NCBI GenBank assembly: GCA_009991595.1
Contig: JAACVK010000034.1
Location: forward strand, 1-64,000
DNA: 64,000 nucleotides
Direction: 5' to 3'
Origin: a bacterium
Lineage (GTDB): Bacteria > Bdellovibrionota > UBA2428
A program made the position numbers and the translations under genes. Every line of letters starts with the position of its first letter. Positions within the stretch are counted from its first letter, which is position 1. The notes below the pieces were generated by a model that saw nothing but the letters and a program-made list of their open reading frames with translations, was not told the origin of the DNA and made no database searches. Below, in pieces: positions 33,204-42,931 of this stretch.

Positions 33204-34070
33204 ATGACAACACAAATAACTATGAAAGAACTATTAGAGGCAGGCGTACATTTTGGACACCAAACAAGTCGTTGGAATCCAAAGATGAAGCCATATATTT
33301 TTGGAGCGAGAAATGGAATTTACATCATCGACCTTCAAAAAACTGTTGGCTTAGCCAAGAGTGCTCTAGATTTCGTTACAGGCCTTGCGACTAAAGGAAA
33401 GAAAGTTCTTTTCGTTGGCACAAAAGCTCAAAGCAAAGACGTTATCATCGAAGAAGCCGAACGTTGCGGCTGTCCCTATGTTGCAAACCGATGGTTGGGT
33501 GGAACCCTAACCAACTGGCAAACCATTGAAGGTTGCATAGACACACTGAAAGCCATTGAAGAAAAGAAAGCTAGTGAGCTTGCTCAATCACTTTCAAAGA
33601 AAGAGCTATCTGCTCTTGAAAAAGAATACCAACGCTTGCTCAGCAATTTAGGGGGCGTGCGAGACATGAAAGATAAGCCAGGAGCCGTTTTTGTTGTTGA
33701 CCCTGTTCGCGAGCACAACGCCGTAGCGGAAGCTCAGAAACTGGGAATTCCCGTAATTGCAATCACGGACACTAATTGTGACCCTGATAACATTTCATTT
33801 GTCATTCCAGGGAACGACGATGCACTAAAGAGCATTAAGCTTTTTGCATCTGCGATGGCATCTGCTTACCTAGATGGCCAAAAGATTTTCGAAGAAAGAA
33901 TTCGTGCCATGAAGGACAAGGCTGAGCCTGAAGCAAAAGCCCCTGTTGCAGTTGCTGAATCAAAAGAAGCTGCTGTTCCTTCCACTCAAAGCTCCACCAC
34001 AACTGACCGCGAAGGTCGTAAGGTTGATGTTGAAGTAAAAAGAAAACTTGTTGAGAAAAAAGACAATTAA
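33204..34070 (+). CDS. rpsB: Ribosomal protein uS2
   Basis: A 288-residue small-subunit protein. The ATG at 33204 follows AAGGAG and gives the conserved start [20 protein letters not shown]; the frame is open upstream but that part is leader. Conserved blocks [29 protein letters not shown] and [24 protein letters not shown] are all present. The last 60 residues form an Ala/Glu/Lys-rich extension beyond the usual end. It heads the rpsB-tsf-pyrH-frr-uppS-cdsA-rseP operon. Confidence 0.97.
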   Translation: MTTQITMKELLEAGVHFGHQTSRWNPKMKPYIFGARNGIYIIDLQKTVGLAKSALDFVTGLATKGKKVLFVGTKAQSKDVIIEEAERCGCPYVANRWLGGTLTNWQTIEGCIDTLKAIEEKKASELAQSLSKKELSALEKEYQRLLSNLGGVRDMKDKPGAVFVVDPVREHNAVAEAQKLGIPVIAITDTNCDPDNISFVIPGNDDALKSIKLFASAMASAYLDGQKIFEERIRAMKDKAEPEAKAPVAVAESKEAAVPSTQSSTTTDREGRKVDVEVKRKLVEKKDN

Positions 34071-34090
34071 TTGGAAATTGGAGAAATACG

Positions 34091-34744
34091 ATGTCTCAGA
34101 TAACTGCCTCACTCGTCAATGAACTACGCCAGAAAACTGGTGCTGGAATGATGGATTGTAAAAACGCCCTTAATGAAACCTCAGGAGACCTAGAACAAGC
34201 GGTCGATGTTCTTAGAAAAAAAGGACTCTCTGCGGCAGCTAAAAAAGCTGGAAGAATTGCAACCGAAGGTTTGGTTGAGTCTTACATTCATGCCGGTGGA
34301 CAAATTGGTGTGCTTGTTGAAATAAACTGTGAAACGGATTTTGTAGCGAAGACCGAGCACTTCCAAAATTTCGTGAAAGACATTTGTTTGCACATTGCTG
34401 CAAACAAACCACAATACCTAGTCCCCGAAGAAATCCCTGCCGATGTGATCGCGAAAGAGCGACAAATCGCAGTGGACGCGGCTAAGGCCGAAGGGAAGCC
34501 CGAACAAATTTTAGAAAAAATTGCAGAAGGCAAAATTAAAAAGTTTTCCCAAGAAGTTTGCTTGCTTCAACAAGGCTTCGTAAAAGACCCAGACAAATCT
34601 ATCGAAATACTCTTAAAGGAAATGATTGCGAAGATTGGTGAAAACATCAAAATTCGTCGCTTCGTGCGATTTGAACTTGGTGAAGGTCTTGAAAAGAAGA
34701 GTGAAGACTTTGCAGCTGAAGTTCAACAACAAATAAGGAGCTAG
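34091..34744 (+). CDS. tsf: Elongation factor Ts
   Basis: This 217-residue guanine-nucleotide exchange factor for EF-Tu has an N-terminal UBA-like domain ([20 protein letters not shown]) and a core with [19 protein letters not shown]. It is shorter than the 280-residue E. coli factor, with a single compact core subdomain as in many other bacteria. Its stop codon abuts the pyrH start codon without a gap. Confidence 0.96.
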   Translation: MSQITASLVNELRQKTGAGMMDCKNALNETSGDLEQAVDVLRKKGLSAAAKKAGRIATEGLVESYIHAGGQIGVLVEINCETDFVAKTEHFQNFVKDICLHIAANKPQYLVPEEIPADVIAKERQIAVDAAKAEGKPEQILEKIAEGKIKKFSQEVCLLQQGFVKDPDKSIEILLKEMIAKIGENIKIRRFVRFELGEGLEKKSEDFAAEVQQQIRS

Positions 34745-35464
34745 ATGCCTAAAAATACGAAGTATAAGCGAATTTTGCTTAAACTGTCCGGCGAAGCCTT
34801 AGCTGGAGAGAAGGACTTCGGAGTCGACTCTAAGACTCTAGAAATGATTTCTCTCCAAATTAAGGATTTAGCTGCAACCGGTGTAGAAGTCGGGATCGTA
34901 GTTGGAGGTGGTAACATTTTTCGTGGAATTCAAGGCTCTGAAAAGGGCATGGATCGAGCGCAAAGTGATTACATGGGGATGCTAGCAACAGTGATTAACT
35001 CGCTTGCACTCCAAGACTCTCTAGAACGCCTTGGGGTGAGTACTCGAGTTCAGAGTGCCATCCATATCATGCAGGTAGTTGAACCATACATCCGCAGGAA
35101 AGCCACCCGACACTTTGAAAAAGGAAGAGTGGTTATATTTGCTGCGGGCACTGGTAACCCCTATTTCTCTACAGACACCGCTGCTGCCTTGAGAGCGATG
35201 GAAGTAGAGGCGGATGTCTTAGTAAAAGCCACTAAGGTCAACGGCGTTTACGACTGCGACCCAGCTAAAAATAAGGACGCTAAACGCTTTGAGCAGATTA
35301 GCTACATGGATGTTCTTAACAAACATCTGAATGTAATGGACTCCACAGCCATTAGCCTTTGTATGGACAACAATCTTCCCATTGTCGTTTTAGACATCAA
35401 GGAAGAGAGTTGCCTCTCCCGTTTTGCCACTGGAGAAACAATCGGCACTTTGATCGAAAAGTAA
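34745..35464 (+). CDS. pyrH: Uridylate kinase
   Basis: This 239-residue enzyme of the amino acid kinase superfamily phosphorylates UMP to [22 protein letters not shown] at the N-terminus, [29 protein letters not shown] and the [12 protein letters not shown] block identify PyrH. AAGGAGC in the end of tsf serves as ribosome site and the ATG directly follows the tsf stop. The place between tsf and frr is the standard one. Confidence 0.97.
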   Translation: MPKNTKYKRILLKLSGEALAGEKDFGVDSKTLEMISLQIKDLAATGVEVGIVVGGGNIFRGIQGSEKGMDRAQSDYMGMLATVINSLALQDSLERLGVSTRVQSAIHIMQVVEPYIRRKATRHFEKGRVVIFAAGTGNPYFSTDTAAALRAMEVEADVLVKATKVNGVYDCDPAKNKDAKRFEQISYMDVLNKHLNVMDSTAISLCMDNNLPIVVLDIKEESCLSRFATGETIGTLIEK

Positions 35465-35486
35465 AACACCTTTAGGAGGATTGAAC

Positions 35487-36035
35487 ATGATTGAGCAACT
35501 AAAGCCAGACATTGAAGCACGAATGAGCAAAGCGGTTGAAAGCCTAAAAAGCGACTTAAGCAAAGTGAGAACAGGGCGCGCTAGCCCTGCCCTACTAGAG
35601 AATATTAAGGTTGATTATTACGGCACCCCAACCCCTATCAAGCAAATCGGCCAAATTTCCGTTCCAGACGCTAAAACGTTACAAATAGCCAGCTGGGACC
35701 AAGGCGCCATTCCCCTTTTAGAAAAAGCAATCATCGCTGCAAACATTGGCTTAACCCCCAATGTTGACGGAAAGACAATTCGACTGAACATTCCTCCTCT
35801 CACCGAAGAACGACGTAAAGATATTTCAAAATCCGTAAAGCAACTTGGCGAAGATACAAAGGTTGCCATCAGGAACATTCGCCGGGACGCCAATGACACT
35901 ATTAAAGGTGACAAAGACCTCCCCGAGGACGACTCCAAAAGAGCTGCAGCTGAAGTTCAAAAGATCACAGATGGTTACGTCGAAAACGTGGACAAACTAG
36001 TTGAGAGTAAAATCAAGGACGTAATGACTGTATGA
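35487..36035 (+). CDS. frr: Ribosome recycling factor
   Basis: A 182-residue protein that with EF-G splits post-termination ribosomes. The ATG at 35487 is seven bases after AGGAGG; a TTG two codons upstream is rejected. The typical L-shaped RRF sequence is complete, including LSKVRTGRASPALLENIKVDYYG, RLNIPPLTEERRKD and the C-terminal VDKLVESKIKDVM. Its stop overlaps the uppS ATG. Confidence 0.97.
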   Translation: MIEQLKPDIEARMSKAVESLKSDLSKVRTGRASPALLENIKVDYYGTPTPIKQIGQISVPDAKTLQIASWDQGAIPLLEKAIIAANIGLTPNVDGKTIRLNIPPLTEERRKDISKSVKQLGEDTKVAIRNIRRDANDTIKGDKDLPEDDSKRAAAEVQKITDGYVENVDKLVESKIKDVMTV

Positions 36036-36796
36036 CGGAATTGTCCCCCGAGAGCTCAATGTCATCTTTTTCGAGAGATAGAGATGACGAAAAGGAGCGA
36101 TTTCCAAAACACGTAGCCGTCATTATGGACGGAAATGGCCGCTGGGCGACCCAACGTGGAATGGACCGCACGATGGGACACTTTGCGGCTTCGAAAATGA
36201 TAAAACCTATCATTCTTGCTGCCGATGAACTGGGAATTAAGATTCTGTCTTTGTTTTGTTTTTCTACAGAGAATTGGCGAAGACCCCAACTGGAAGTGGA
36301 ATCACTTTTTGATCTTCTCACTCAATACACCCGGCTAGAGTCTGACGAACTAGATTCATGGGGCATTCGGGTTAAGTTTATTGGCGACATAAAGAAGCTC
36401 CCAGAAAGAACCCAGTTAGCCATTCAAGAGTGCGAAGCGCTGTTAGCCCACAACACTCATTCTCAGTTAAACTTTTTTGTTAACTACGGCGGTCGCGCAG
36501 AGATTGTGAATGCCGCAAAAGAGTTAGCCGAGGATGTAAAAAATGGCCTACTCAATTTAGACGAAATCGACGAGCAAAGCTTTTCAAGGAAACTTTTTAC
36601 CGGCAACATGCCTGACCCTGATCTCATTATCCGCACGAGTGGTGAGCAAAGAGTTTCCAACTTTCTTTTGTGGCAACTCGCGTATTCAGAACTATTAGTC
36701 ACAGAAACTTTATGGCCAGATTTTTCACCTGAAGACCTAAGAAAGGCCTGCCTAGATTACAGCAGGCGCTTTCGGCGCTTCGGTGATGTGTCTTAA
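36032..36796 (+). CDS. uppS: Undecaprenyl diphosphate synthase
   Basis: A 254-residue cis-prenyltransferase that extends farnesyl diphosphate with isopentenyl units to the C55 carrier lipid for peptidoglycan and O-antigen. Motifs are HVAVIMDGNGRWATQRG (catalytic Asp), FSTENWRRP, NYGGRAEIV and DLIIRTSGEQRVSNFLLWQ. The start overlaps the frr stop (ATGA); ATG ten codons later is an alternative. Short charged N-terminal extension of about 25 residues. Confidence 0.96.
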   Translation: MTELSPESSMSSFSRDRDDEKERFPKHVAVIMDGNGRWATQRGMDRTMGHFAASKMIKPIILAADELGIKILSLFCFSTENWRRPQLEVESLFDLLTQYTRLESDELDSWGIRVKFIGDIKKLPERTQLAIQECEALLAHNTHSQLNFFVNYGGRAEIVNAAKELAEDVKNGLLNLDEIDEQSFSRKLFTGNMPDPDLIIRTSGEQRVSNFLLWQLAYSELLVTETLWPDFSPEDLRKACLDYSRRFRRFGDVS

Positions 36797-36801
36797 ATAT
36801 T

Positions 36802-37626
36802 ATGAGTCAAGAAACGAAAACACGTGTTCTTTTTGGTTTTAGCGCGGCTGCGCTGGTTCTAGGAATTCTATTTTTTGGAAACACTCAACTTGTTCTTCTT
36901 ACCTGCCTATTGGGGGCTTCCATTGCGTGGCATGAATTCACTCAGATCACTGGCCTTAATAGGCTTAAAGTTGTTTACTCAACCGGTCACTTGATTGTTG
37001 GAGCGACTATATTCTTAGGCTCGAAAACCCCACTCTCACTGGCCTCGCTATCTTGGATATGTCTTGCAACATTCCTAGCTATAGTCATTGAACACTGGAG
37101 TGCGGACAGGAATAAGTCTGTAGATCAAGCTTGGAATCAATGGCTCCTTTCTGTTTTTGGCTGCTTTTATCCGGTTTTTATTTTTGGTTTTATCACTCCC
37201 ATTGTTCGGATGTCCGGTGGCACGCTTTGGGTGTTTCTGGGACTCACTGTCGTATTTTTTGGCGATACGGCTGCCTATGCCGTGGGACGGCGCATTGGAA
37301 AAAGAAAACTTTGGCCAGCGGTGTCTCCCGGAAAAACCATAGAAGGAGCTGTTGGTGGGGTGCTTGGCTCCTTAGTTGCCGCTGCACTAAGCTACTTTCT
37401 GTTCCAAAAGTTCTTTCCCAGTGTTGAAGTTCCGCTGGCGAAATTGCTGATTTTTGCACTGCTAGCGGCTCCTATGGCTCAAATGGGAGATTTACTGGAG
37501 AGTTTGCTCAAGCGAAGCAACGGTGCAAAAGACTCTGGTGCACTGATTCCCGGACACGGCGGAATACTCGACCGCTGCGACGGGTTGACCTTTGTTTTTG
37601 TCTTTCTATATCAACTCTTTTTTTAA
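36802..37626 (+). CDS. cdsA: Phosphatidate cytidylyltransferase
   Basis: A 274-residue integral membrane enzyme making CDP-diacylglycerol from phosphatidic acid and CTP. About eight helices precede the C-terminal signature, which runs from GDLLESLLKRSNGAKDSG to PGHGGILDRCDGL. The next conserved neighbour, dxr, often found between cdsA and rseP, is absent here. Confidence 0.95.
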   Translation: MSQETKTRVLFGFSAAALVLGILFFGNTQLVLLTCLLGASIAWHEFTQITGLNRLKVVYSTGHLIVGATIFLGSKTPLSLASLSWICLATFLAIVIEHWSADRNKSVDQAWNQWLLSVFGCFYPVFIFGFITPIVRMSGGTLWVFLGLTVVFFGDTAAYAVGRRIGKRKLWPAVSPGKTIEGAVGGVLGSLVAAALSYFLFQKFFPSVEVPLAKLLIFALLAAPMAQMGDLLESLLKRSNGAKDSGALIPGHGGILDRCDGLTFVFVFLYQLFF

Positions 37627-37669
37627 GCCGCTTCTAGCCCTACAAGCCACAGTGTTTTAGTATACCTGA

Positions 37670-39403
37670 ATGGACTATATAATTGGTTTTCTTGTCCTTT
37701 TATGTGTGCTTGTTTTTATCCATGAGTTTGGACATTTCTATGTAGCTAAACTTTGTGGAATGAAGGTCGAGGTCTTCTCGATAGGAATGGGTCTCAAACT
37801 ACTTAAATTCAAAAAAGGCGAAACAGAATACGCCTTAAGCCTCTTTCCTTTGGGAGGCTATGTGAAGATTCTGGGCCAAGACCCCAGAGAAGAAGTTGCC
37901 AAACACGAAGAACATCGATCCTTTAAAAACAAAGCAACTTGGCAAAAGGCAGCCGTAGTTTTGGCCGGACCAATCGCCAATCTTGTTTTAGCTTTCTTTG
38001 TTCTAGCATTTGTTTATATGAAGGGTGCTCCAACCACAGCACCTGTATTTTCTAGAGTAGTAGAGGGATCTCCTGCAGCATTGGCAGGATTTCAGAATGG
38101 TGACTGGGTTGAATCCATCCAAACTCCAAACGCCAACATTGAGATCAAGGAACTTTCTCAACTTCAAGATGTCTTGGATGAGAACCTTTCTAAATCGTTA
38201 ACTTTTACCTTAAAAAGAGGCGACGAAAACTCAACCATAACTTACACACCAACGTCACTCCTACAACGTCACCCAAAGCTTGGTGTCATGGAAGAACGAG
38301 GAACCATCGATGGAGTTGAATATTTTGCCCCTGCCGCATCCGTCACCACTCGAGTGAGAAGCTGGGCGGATCAACAAAGCCTTCCCTACCCATTTCAAAT
38401 CACTCAAATCCAATACACAGCAAAAAATGCAACTCAAGCAACGACATTAGAGATTGAAAACTTTTACGACTTTGAAAGCGGTTGGAGCAAAGCGATTAGC
38501 GAGCAAAGCCGCGAATCAGGCCAAATCGTCCTTAAAGGATATCCCATTGTTGATACTCCCGACGGGCAAGAGGCCTCTCCGGCCGAAGAGCAGGAACACA
38601 ACATAGCCTGGAACCATGTTGGTAATGCTCCGGCAAGCAATGTGAATGACAGCGGTTTTGTCAGCACTGAGATGTATCTCTTTAAAATCGTAGAAGGCTC
38701 ACCAGCAGCCAAGGCTGGATTGAAAACCGGCGACATTCTTCAATCAGTCAACGGCGAAGCCATGACTAGCTTTGTTCTCTTCAAACGTCGTATTCAAGAG
38801 TTAGCCAGCAAAGGAGAAACCATCCATTTAGAATGGCTAAGAAATGGAGAACTTCTTAAGAGCGATGTAAACACTCGAGTCGTTGAAGTTGAAGACGAAA
38901 TCACCAAGGTGGACTCTAAGCAGTTTCAAATTGGAGCAGCCTTTTTAGCCTTAAAAGCGCCTCCGCCACTGACGATGATTAAAGCCAGCTCTCTAGGGCA
39001 AGCGGCTCAACTAGGTTGGCACAAAACTTCGGACTTGGTCAGGACCATGCTGACATCCTTTTACCACCTTTTAGTCGGCAACATTTCCATCAACACTCTA
39101 GGCGGCCCCATCACCATTGCGAAGGTTTCTGGAGACTCCTTTACACGCGGCCTTGTTCCGTTCTTGCAAATGATGGCCTTCATTTCGCTAAACTTGTTTA
39201 TATTAAACCTGTTCCCAATTCCTGTTTTAGACGGAGGACATCTAGTCTTGTTTGCAGTTGAGTCCATACTCCGAAGGCCTGTAAGTATAAAAGCATTAGA
39301 AATTTGGACAACAACAGGAGTCGTATTCCTTTTAATGATTATGGGAGTCGCGCTGTTTAACGACATTGATAGAATGGGATTGTTCCAAATATTTAAGTCA
39401 TGA
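37670..39403 (+). CDS. rseP: RseP-type site-2 (M50) intramembrane protease
   Basis: The zinc motif HEFGH is at residues 18-22 (catalytic Glu19) in the first helix. The C-terminal membrane part carries NLFPIPVLDGGH with the third zinc ligand. Two PDZ-like domains are recognisable (SRVVEGSPAALAGFQNGDWV and FKIVEGSPAAKAGLKTGDIL). They are separated by an unusually long, Gln/Glu-rich periplasmic insertion, making 577 residues against about 450 in E. coli. It releases membrane-bound anti-sigma factors or clears signal peptides. The stop overlaps the next gene's ATG. Confidence 0.94.
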   Translation: MDYIIGFLVLLCVLVFIHEFGHFYVAKLCGMKVEVFSIGMGLKLLKFKKGETEYALSLFPLGGYVKILGQDPREEVAKHEEHRSFKNKATWQKAAVVLAGPIANLVLAFFVLAFVYMKGAPTTAPVFSRVVEGSPAALAGFQNGDWVESIQTPNANIEIKELSQLQDVLDENLSKSLTFTLKRGDENSTITYTPTSLLQRHPKLGVMEERGTIDGVEYFAPAASVTTRVRSWADQQSLPYPFQITQIQYTAKNATQATTLEIENFYDFESGWSKAISEQSRESGQIVLKGYPIVDTPDGQEASPAEEQEHNIAWNHVGNAPASNVNDSGFVSTEMYLFKIVEGSPAAKAGLKTGDILQSVNGEAMTSFVLFKRRIQELASKGETIHLEWLRNGELLKSDVNTRVVEVEDEITKVDSKQFQIGAAFLALKAPPPLTMIKASSLGQAAQLGWHKTSDLVRTMLTSFYHLLVGNISINTLGGPITIAKVSGDSFTRGLVPFLQMMAFISLNLFILNLFPIPVLDGGHLVLFAVESILRRPVSIKALEIWTTTGVVFLLMIMGVALFNDIDRMGLFQIFKS

Positions 39404-40851
39404 GTCTTTTTGCCGACGGAGGGCTTTTAGCTTTAGACTGGGGTCAGAAGAAGGTTGGCTACGCCACCTGCGATGAAGACGGACGAGTCGTTACCCCCAG
39501 AGGAAATTTCAAAAGGGCAAAAAGCTCTGCCGCTTGGCGAATGAACCAAAATGATGAAGCAATCCTCAAGAAACTTTTGGATGTTTGGCAGCCTGGAGCA
39601 CTCGTGCTTGGGCTTCCCGTAAGTCCTGGCGGTGAAAAAACATCTGCCAGCACCAAGGCAGAAGTTCTTGCTGAAAGTTTAAGTGAAAAATTTAACTTAA
39701 AGGTTATTCTGGTAAATGAATCACTTACCAGTTGGGACTCTCGAAATGCAAAGGATGATGACGCTATGGCCGCCTCTCTACTACTAGAAGATTTAATCGC
39801 TCAGAAAAAAAGAAACTCGAATGGTTTCGTCAAATGGGCACTGCTTATAACCCTCACCTGTATTGCTCTGCTAGGATTTGCCACTAGGGGATTTTTCTTT
39901 CAAGCCCATGCGCCCGACCAATCAGGAAGCTATCTCATCGATGTTCCTCCAGGAACTGGCTTTCCTCAGCTCTTTAAACAGCTAGGAATGGGTGCAACCA
40001 ATCAAAAGATTGCCAAAGTGTGGTTAAAAGCTCAAAGATTAGAAGGCTCGCTCAAAGTAGGAGAATTCCAGGTTTGGCCCGAATGGAGCATTGCTAAAAC
40101 ACTTGAGCATGTTTTAACAGCCGCCCCCCTCTATCACAGCCTCACTATTAAAGAAGGGGAGAACATCTACGACATCTATCAAACACTATCCAAAGTCTTC
40201 GAGAAACTTAGCTATGATGAATACATGAAAATAATGCGTGACCCTAAACTTTTACAAGAAATGGGAGTTCCAACAACGGAAGACACGCCTCGAACTCTAG
40301 AAGGCTTTCTCTACCCAGAAACCTACACTTATCAGAAATATCACACGCCAAGAGATGTCATCCGGCATATGCTTTCCTATTTCGATAAGTTTGCACGTCC
40401 GGAACTCGCCAAACATCCAAATGGCAAAACCCCCGAGGGTATCTTCGAACTTCTGACTCTAGCCTCAATCGTTGAAAAGGAATCTTCAAGCTTTGAAGAA
40501 CAACCGGTCGTGGCCTCTGTTTTCTGGAACCGCATAGAGAAGAGCATGAGACTACAAAGCGATCCAACTACTATTTATCCTCTTCTTCCAGATTTTGATG
40601 GGAACATTAAAAAAATACATCTCGAAAGCAAAAACAGTTACAACACTTATCGTATGAACGGCTTGCCCATTGGACCTATTTCGAACCCTAGCCTATCTGC
40701 GATTCGCGCTGTGGTGTCCCCAGCAGAAACTGAATATCTCTTTTTCGTATCCAAGAACGACGGCACTCACATTTTTTCGAAAGACTATGAGACCCATTCT
40801 AAATACGTCAGAGACTATCAAATTCTTCGCAAAAAGAGCAAAGAGAATTAA
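39400..40851 (+). CDS. RuvX/YqgF nuclease domain fused to MltG endolytic transglycosylase
   Basis: One uninterrupted frame of 483 residues joins two proteins that are normally separate. Residues 1-140 form a RuvX/YqgF RNase H-like domain (LALDWGQKKVGYATCD, VLGLPVSPGG, ILVNESLTSWDSR, DDDAMAASLLLEDLI), which elsewhere processes pre-16S rRNA. A membrane helix at about 144-164 follows. Residues 175-483 are MltG/YceG, which cuts growing glycan strands, with catalytic Glu359 in LASIVEKES and LQSDPTTIYPL. The topology fits: nuclease inside, transglycosylase in the periplasm. ruvX and mltG are operon neighbours in Firmicutes. The start overlaps rseP (ATGA). Confidence 0.9.
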   Translation: MSLFADGGLLALDWGQKKVGYATCDEDGRVVTPRGNFKRAKSSAAWRMNQNDEAILKKLLDVWQPGALVLGLPVSPGGEKTSASTKAEVLAESLSEKFNLKVILVNESLTSWDSRNAKDDDAMAASLLLEDLIAQKKRNSNGFVKWALLITLTCIALLGFATRGFFFQAHAPDQSGSYLIDVPPGTGFPQLFKQLGMGATNQKIAKVWLKAQRLEGSLKVGEFQVWPEWSIAKTLEHVLTAAPLYHSLTIKEGENIYDIYQTLSKVFEKLSYDEYMKIMRDPKLLQEMGVPTTEDTPRTLEGFLYPETYTYQKYHTPRDVIRHMLSYFDKFARPELAKHPNGKTPEGIFELLTLASIVEKESSSFEEQPVVASVFWNRIEKSMRLQSDPTTIYPLLPDFDGNIKKIHLESKNSYNTYRMNGLPIGPISNPSLSAIRAVVSPAETEYLFFVSKNDGTHIFSKDYETHSKYVRDYQILRKKSKEN

Positions 40852-40869
40852 TGCACGGGCGGTCGCCCC

Positions 40870-41364
40870 TTAACGATAGACAAATTCAAATTCAACCACG
40901 TAGCGCATAGAAACACATTCCGACTCTACAAAAGAGCTCTCTCCAAGAGGAGTAAAGAAGACAGGGATACGCAGAAGCATCGAGTTGCCCTGAGAGACAA
41001 TGTTTTGTGGGTAATTCTGCATAATTTTATCCCAGCCTTTGCCCCCTTCTGACTGAATGAAAATTAAAGGATTAAAAATTGGACAATTTCCAGCAAGACT
41101 CGACTTAGATTGTTTTTTGAGAATAACATGCTTCACCTTAGAAGGAATCGAAACACGAAACTCATAGGTTATAGGCTTCAAGTCGGCACGCAGGTCGTCT
41201 CCAACACCTACGTCTAACAGAAAGCCCGAGGAAGAGACGATTGCTTTTCTTTCGAGGATTATTTCTTTAGATTCTTTAGGCGCTGATTTGTCTAGAAACA
41301 AAAAGGCTACCAAAGACGCAGCCAGCAACAGCGCCGCAGCAAAAGTCAGTTTAGATCGGATCAC
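40870..41364 (-). CDS. Membrane-anchored or exported protein of unknown function
   Basis: A 164-residue protein with an N-terminal hydrophobic helix (residues 7-24) followed by Lys/Glu-rich linker and a beta-rich domain with two or three cysteines (AGNCPIF, SECVSM). No lipobox. It follows the FHA-domain gene by 23 bases on the same strand and may work with it. It converges with the ruvX-mltG fusion gene; a GC-rich GGGC/GCCC hairpin lies between them. Confidence 0.6.
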   Translation of the reverse strand: MIRSKLTFAAALLLAASLVAFLFLDKSAPKESKEIILERKAIVSSSGFLLDVGVGDDLRADLKPITYEFRVSIPSKVKHVILKKQSKSSLAGNCPIFNPLIFIQSEGGKGWDKIMQNYPQNIVSQGNSMLLRIPVFFTPLGESSFVESECVSMRYVVEFEFVYR

Positions 41365-41387
41365 TAGATGTCTTTATAACTCGCTCA

Positions 41388-42047
41388 TTAAAAGAAATCA
41401 GGTGTTTTTGTCATTGTAGCAGCTAAAACAACCACAACTCCAATTGCCAACAGCACCCACTTGACCTTTTCTTGATTCAAACTTCCTATAAACTTTTGAG
41501 GGTTGTACTTCCCAAAAGCGGCAAACAAATCGACGAATGAACTTTCTTTTCGAGGCTTTGGCATTGAACTTGCCGCTGTTGATTGAGCTAAACCCAAAAG
41601 AGAAGGATCTCTAAAGAGAACCTTGGTCTCAGAAGACCACTTTTGAACTTCCACTTCTTTTCTCTGAACGACTGGCTCAACTTTAAAAGTATAGGCTCCT
41701 ATTCGAATTTTATCACCGACAGAAAGACGAACTGGATCATCCACTCGCTCATTGTTAACAAACGTTCCGTTAGTGCTGCCTAGATCTCGGATCAAATAAT
41801 CGCCAGAATTGTTTGTAATCGTTGCGTGTTCTCGAGAAACTTTTGCATCCTTAATGGGAATATGAGCGTTTACCTTACGCCCAATCACATTGTGCTTTCT
41901 AGAAAGAGGGTAAAAAGCTCCCTCCATCAAACCTGAGTGAACACTTAAGGCCAAACAGCGGCCAGAAACCTTTGTGCTCTGGCGACGAGTCGCTCTTTTC
42001 TTCTTTGGTGTCGCCGTAGACTTATTCGTAATTCTCTCTTGGGCCAT
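41388..42047 (-). CDS. FHA-domain protein with C-terminal membrane helix
   Basis: A 219-residue protein. A Lys/Arg/Thr-rich N-terminus leads into an FHA domain (about residues 28-118) with the phosphothreonine-binding residues in IGRK, VSREHATI and DLGSTNGTFVNNERV. A linker and a single helix near the C-terminus (VKWVLLAIGVVVVLAATM) make it a tail-anchored, cytoplasm-facing protein. FHA proteins read Ser/Thr kinase signals; no kinase gene is in the window. Divergent from the outer-membrane barrel gene. Confidence 0.85.
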   Translation of the reverse strand: MAQERITNKSTATPKKKRATRRQSTKVSGRCLALSVHSGLMEGAFYPLSRKHNVIGRKVNAHIPIKDAKVSREHATITNNSGDYLIRDLGSTNGTFVNNERVDDPVRLSVGDKIRIGAYTFKVEPVVQRKEVEVQKWSSETKVLFRDPSLLGLAQSTAASSMPKPRKESSFVDLFAAFGKYNPQKFIGSLNQEKVKWVLLAIGVVVVLAATMTKTPDFF

Positions 42048-42185
42048 AAAACATCAACCTTTCCAACATGCGCTCTGCGCAAAAAGCTCAACTCTAGCTG
42101 CATAGAGCATGCAAAACTGGGACCAAAAAAAAACCTAGTGATTTCCAGCCCCAGGGTGTCGATTTTTTCTACACTGGGAGCCATA

Positions 42186-42914
42186 ATGGAGTACATGAGG
42201 GTATTTTCTTACGCATCAGCCATAATGATTTTCTCAATTGGCCTTTCTCTCCAAGCCGAGGAATTCAATTTTTTACCCTCCTTTGAAACCGAGGTTGCTC
42301 CTCAACCGATTGGCGGTAAAAGAGCTTTCACCTTGGGGGTCTATTCCGAAACCTTCATTCCAATGGGAAACACTTTCCGAACACAAACCCAAACTGACCA
42401 AAGCATGCGCTACCAGGTGCCGGTCTCCTTCGGACTTGAAGCAAGTTACGGCCTCAGCGATCAATTTGAAATCGCGCTTGCAGGCGGTTACGAACATTTT
42501 GCCACTCAACAATACACAGGAATTGATTCCTCAGCTTCCGCCACCACCAAACAGTTTGACCGAATCAGCTATCGCTTCTTTCCAATCTTGGCCATTATTC
42601 GAATGAGATGGGGTAACAAGAACTGGGCTCCAGAAGTTCAGCTTGCCGCCGGCGCCTCACTTGGAAGCATTAAAGCTAGCTCCACAGTGCTAAACTCAAA
42701 AGATGAAACAAAATCGGGCCCCTTCTTAAAAGGCCACGCTTCGGCTGGATACGCCTTTAGCTGGGCAGAAGACTATTCCGTTCACTTTCACGTAGGATAT
42801 GGAGTCAACCAAGTCGGCGCCCACACCTACGAATCGGATACTTCCTACATCGTCTCTCAATCAAGCCTCCACCATGGAGTCTTTATTAGAGGCTGGGCCC
42901 GGTATCACTTTTAA
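42186..42914 (+). CDS. Outer-membrane beta-barrel protein
   Basis: The ATG at 42186 opens a signal peptide (VFSYASAIMIFSIGLSLQA, cleavage before EEFNF) and gives about 242 residues. Alternating polar and hydrophobic strands, Gly and aromatic girdles (SFGLEASYGLSDQFEIALAGGYEHF) and a final Tyr-His-Phe are the marks of a small outer-membrane barrel inserted by BamA. The frame upstream of 42186 lacks leader character. Function unknown. Confidence 0.75.
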   Translation: MEYMRVFSYASAIMIFSIGLSLQAEEFNFLPSFETEVAPQPIGGKRAFTLGVYSETFIPMGNTFRTQTQTDQSMRYQVPVSFGLEASYGLSDQFEIALAGGYEHFATQQYTGIDSSASATTKQFDRISYRFFPILAIIRMRWGNKNWAPEVQLAAGASLGSIKASSTVLNSKDETKSGPFLKGHASAGYAFSWAEDYSVHFHVGYGVNQVGAHTYESDTSYIVSQSSLHHGVFIRGWARYHF

Positions 42915-42931
42915 GGCTTAAGGTAAGCCTT
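42913..42931 (+). terminator. Hairpin at the end of the barrel gene
   Basis: AAGGCTTA and TAAGCCTT form an eight-pair stem with a three-base loop, starting within the stop codon. No T run follows directly, but a weaker ACTC/GAGT stem with six T lies at 42943-42965. Together they probably end transcription. Confidence 0.45.
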
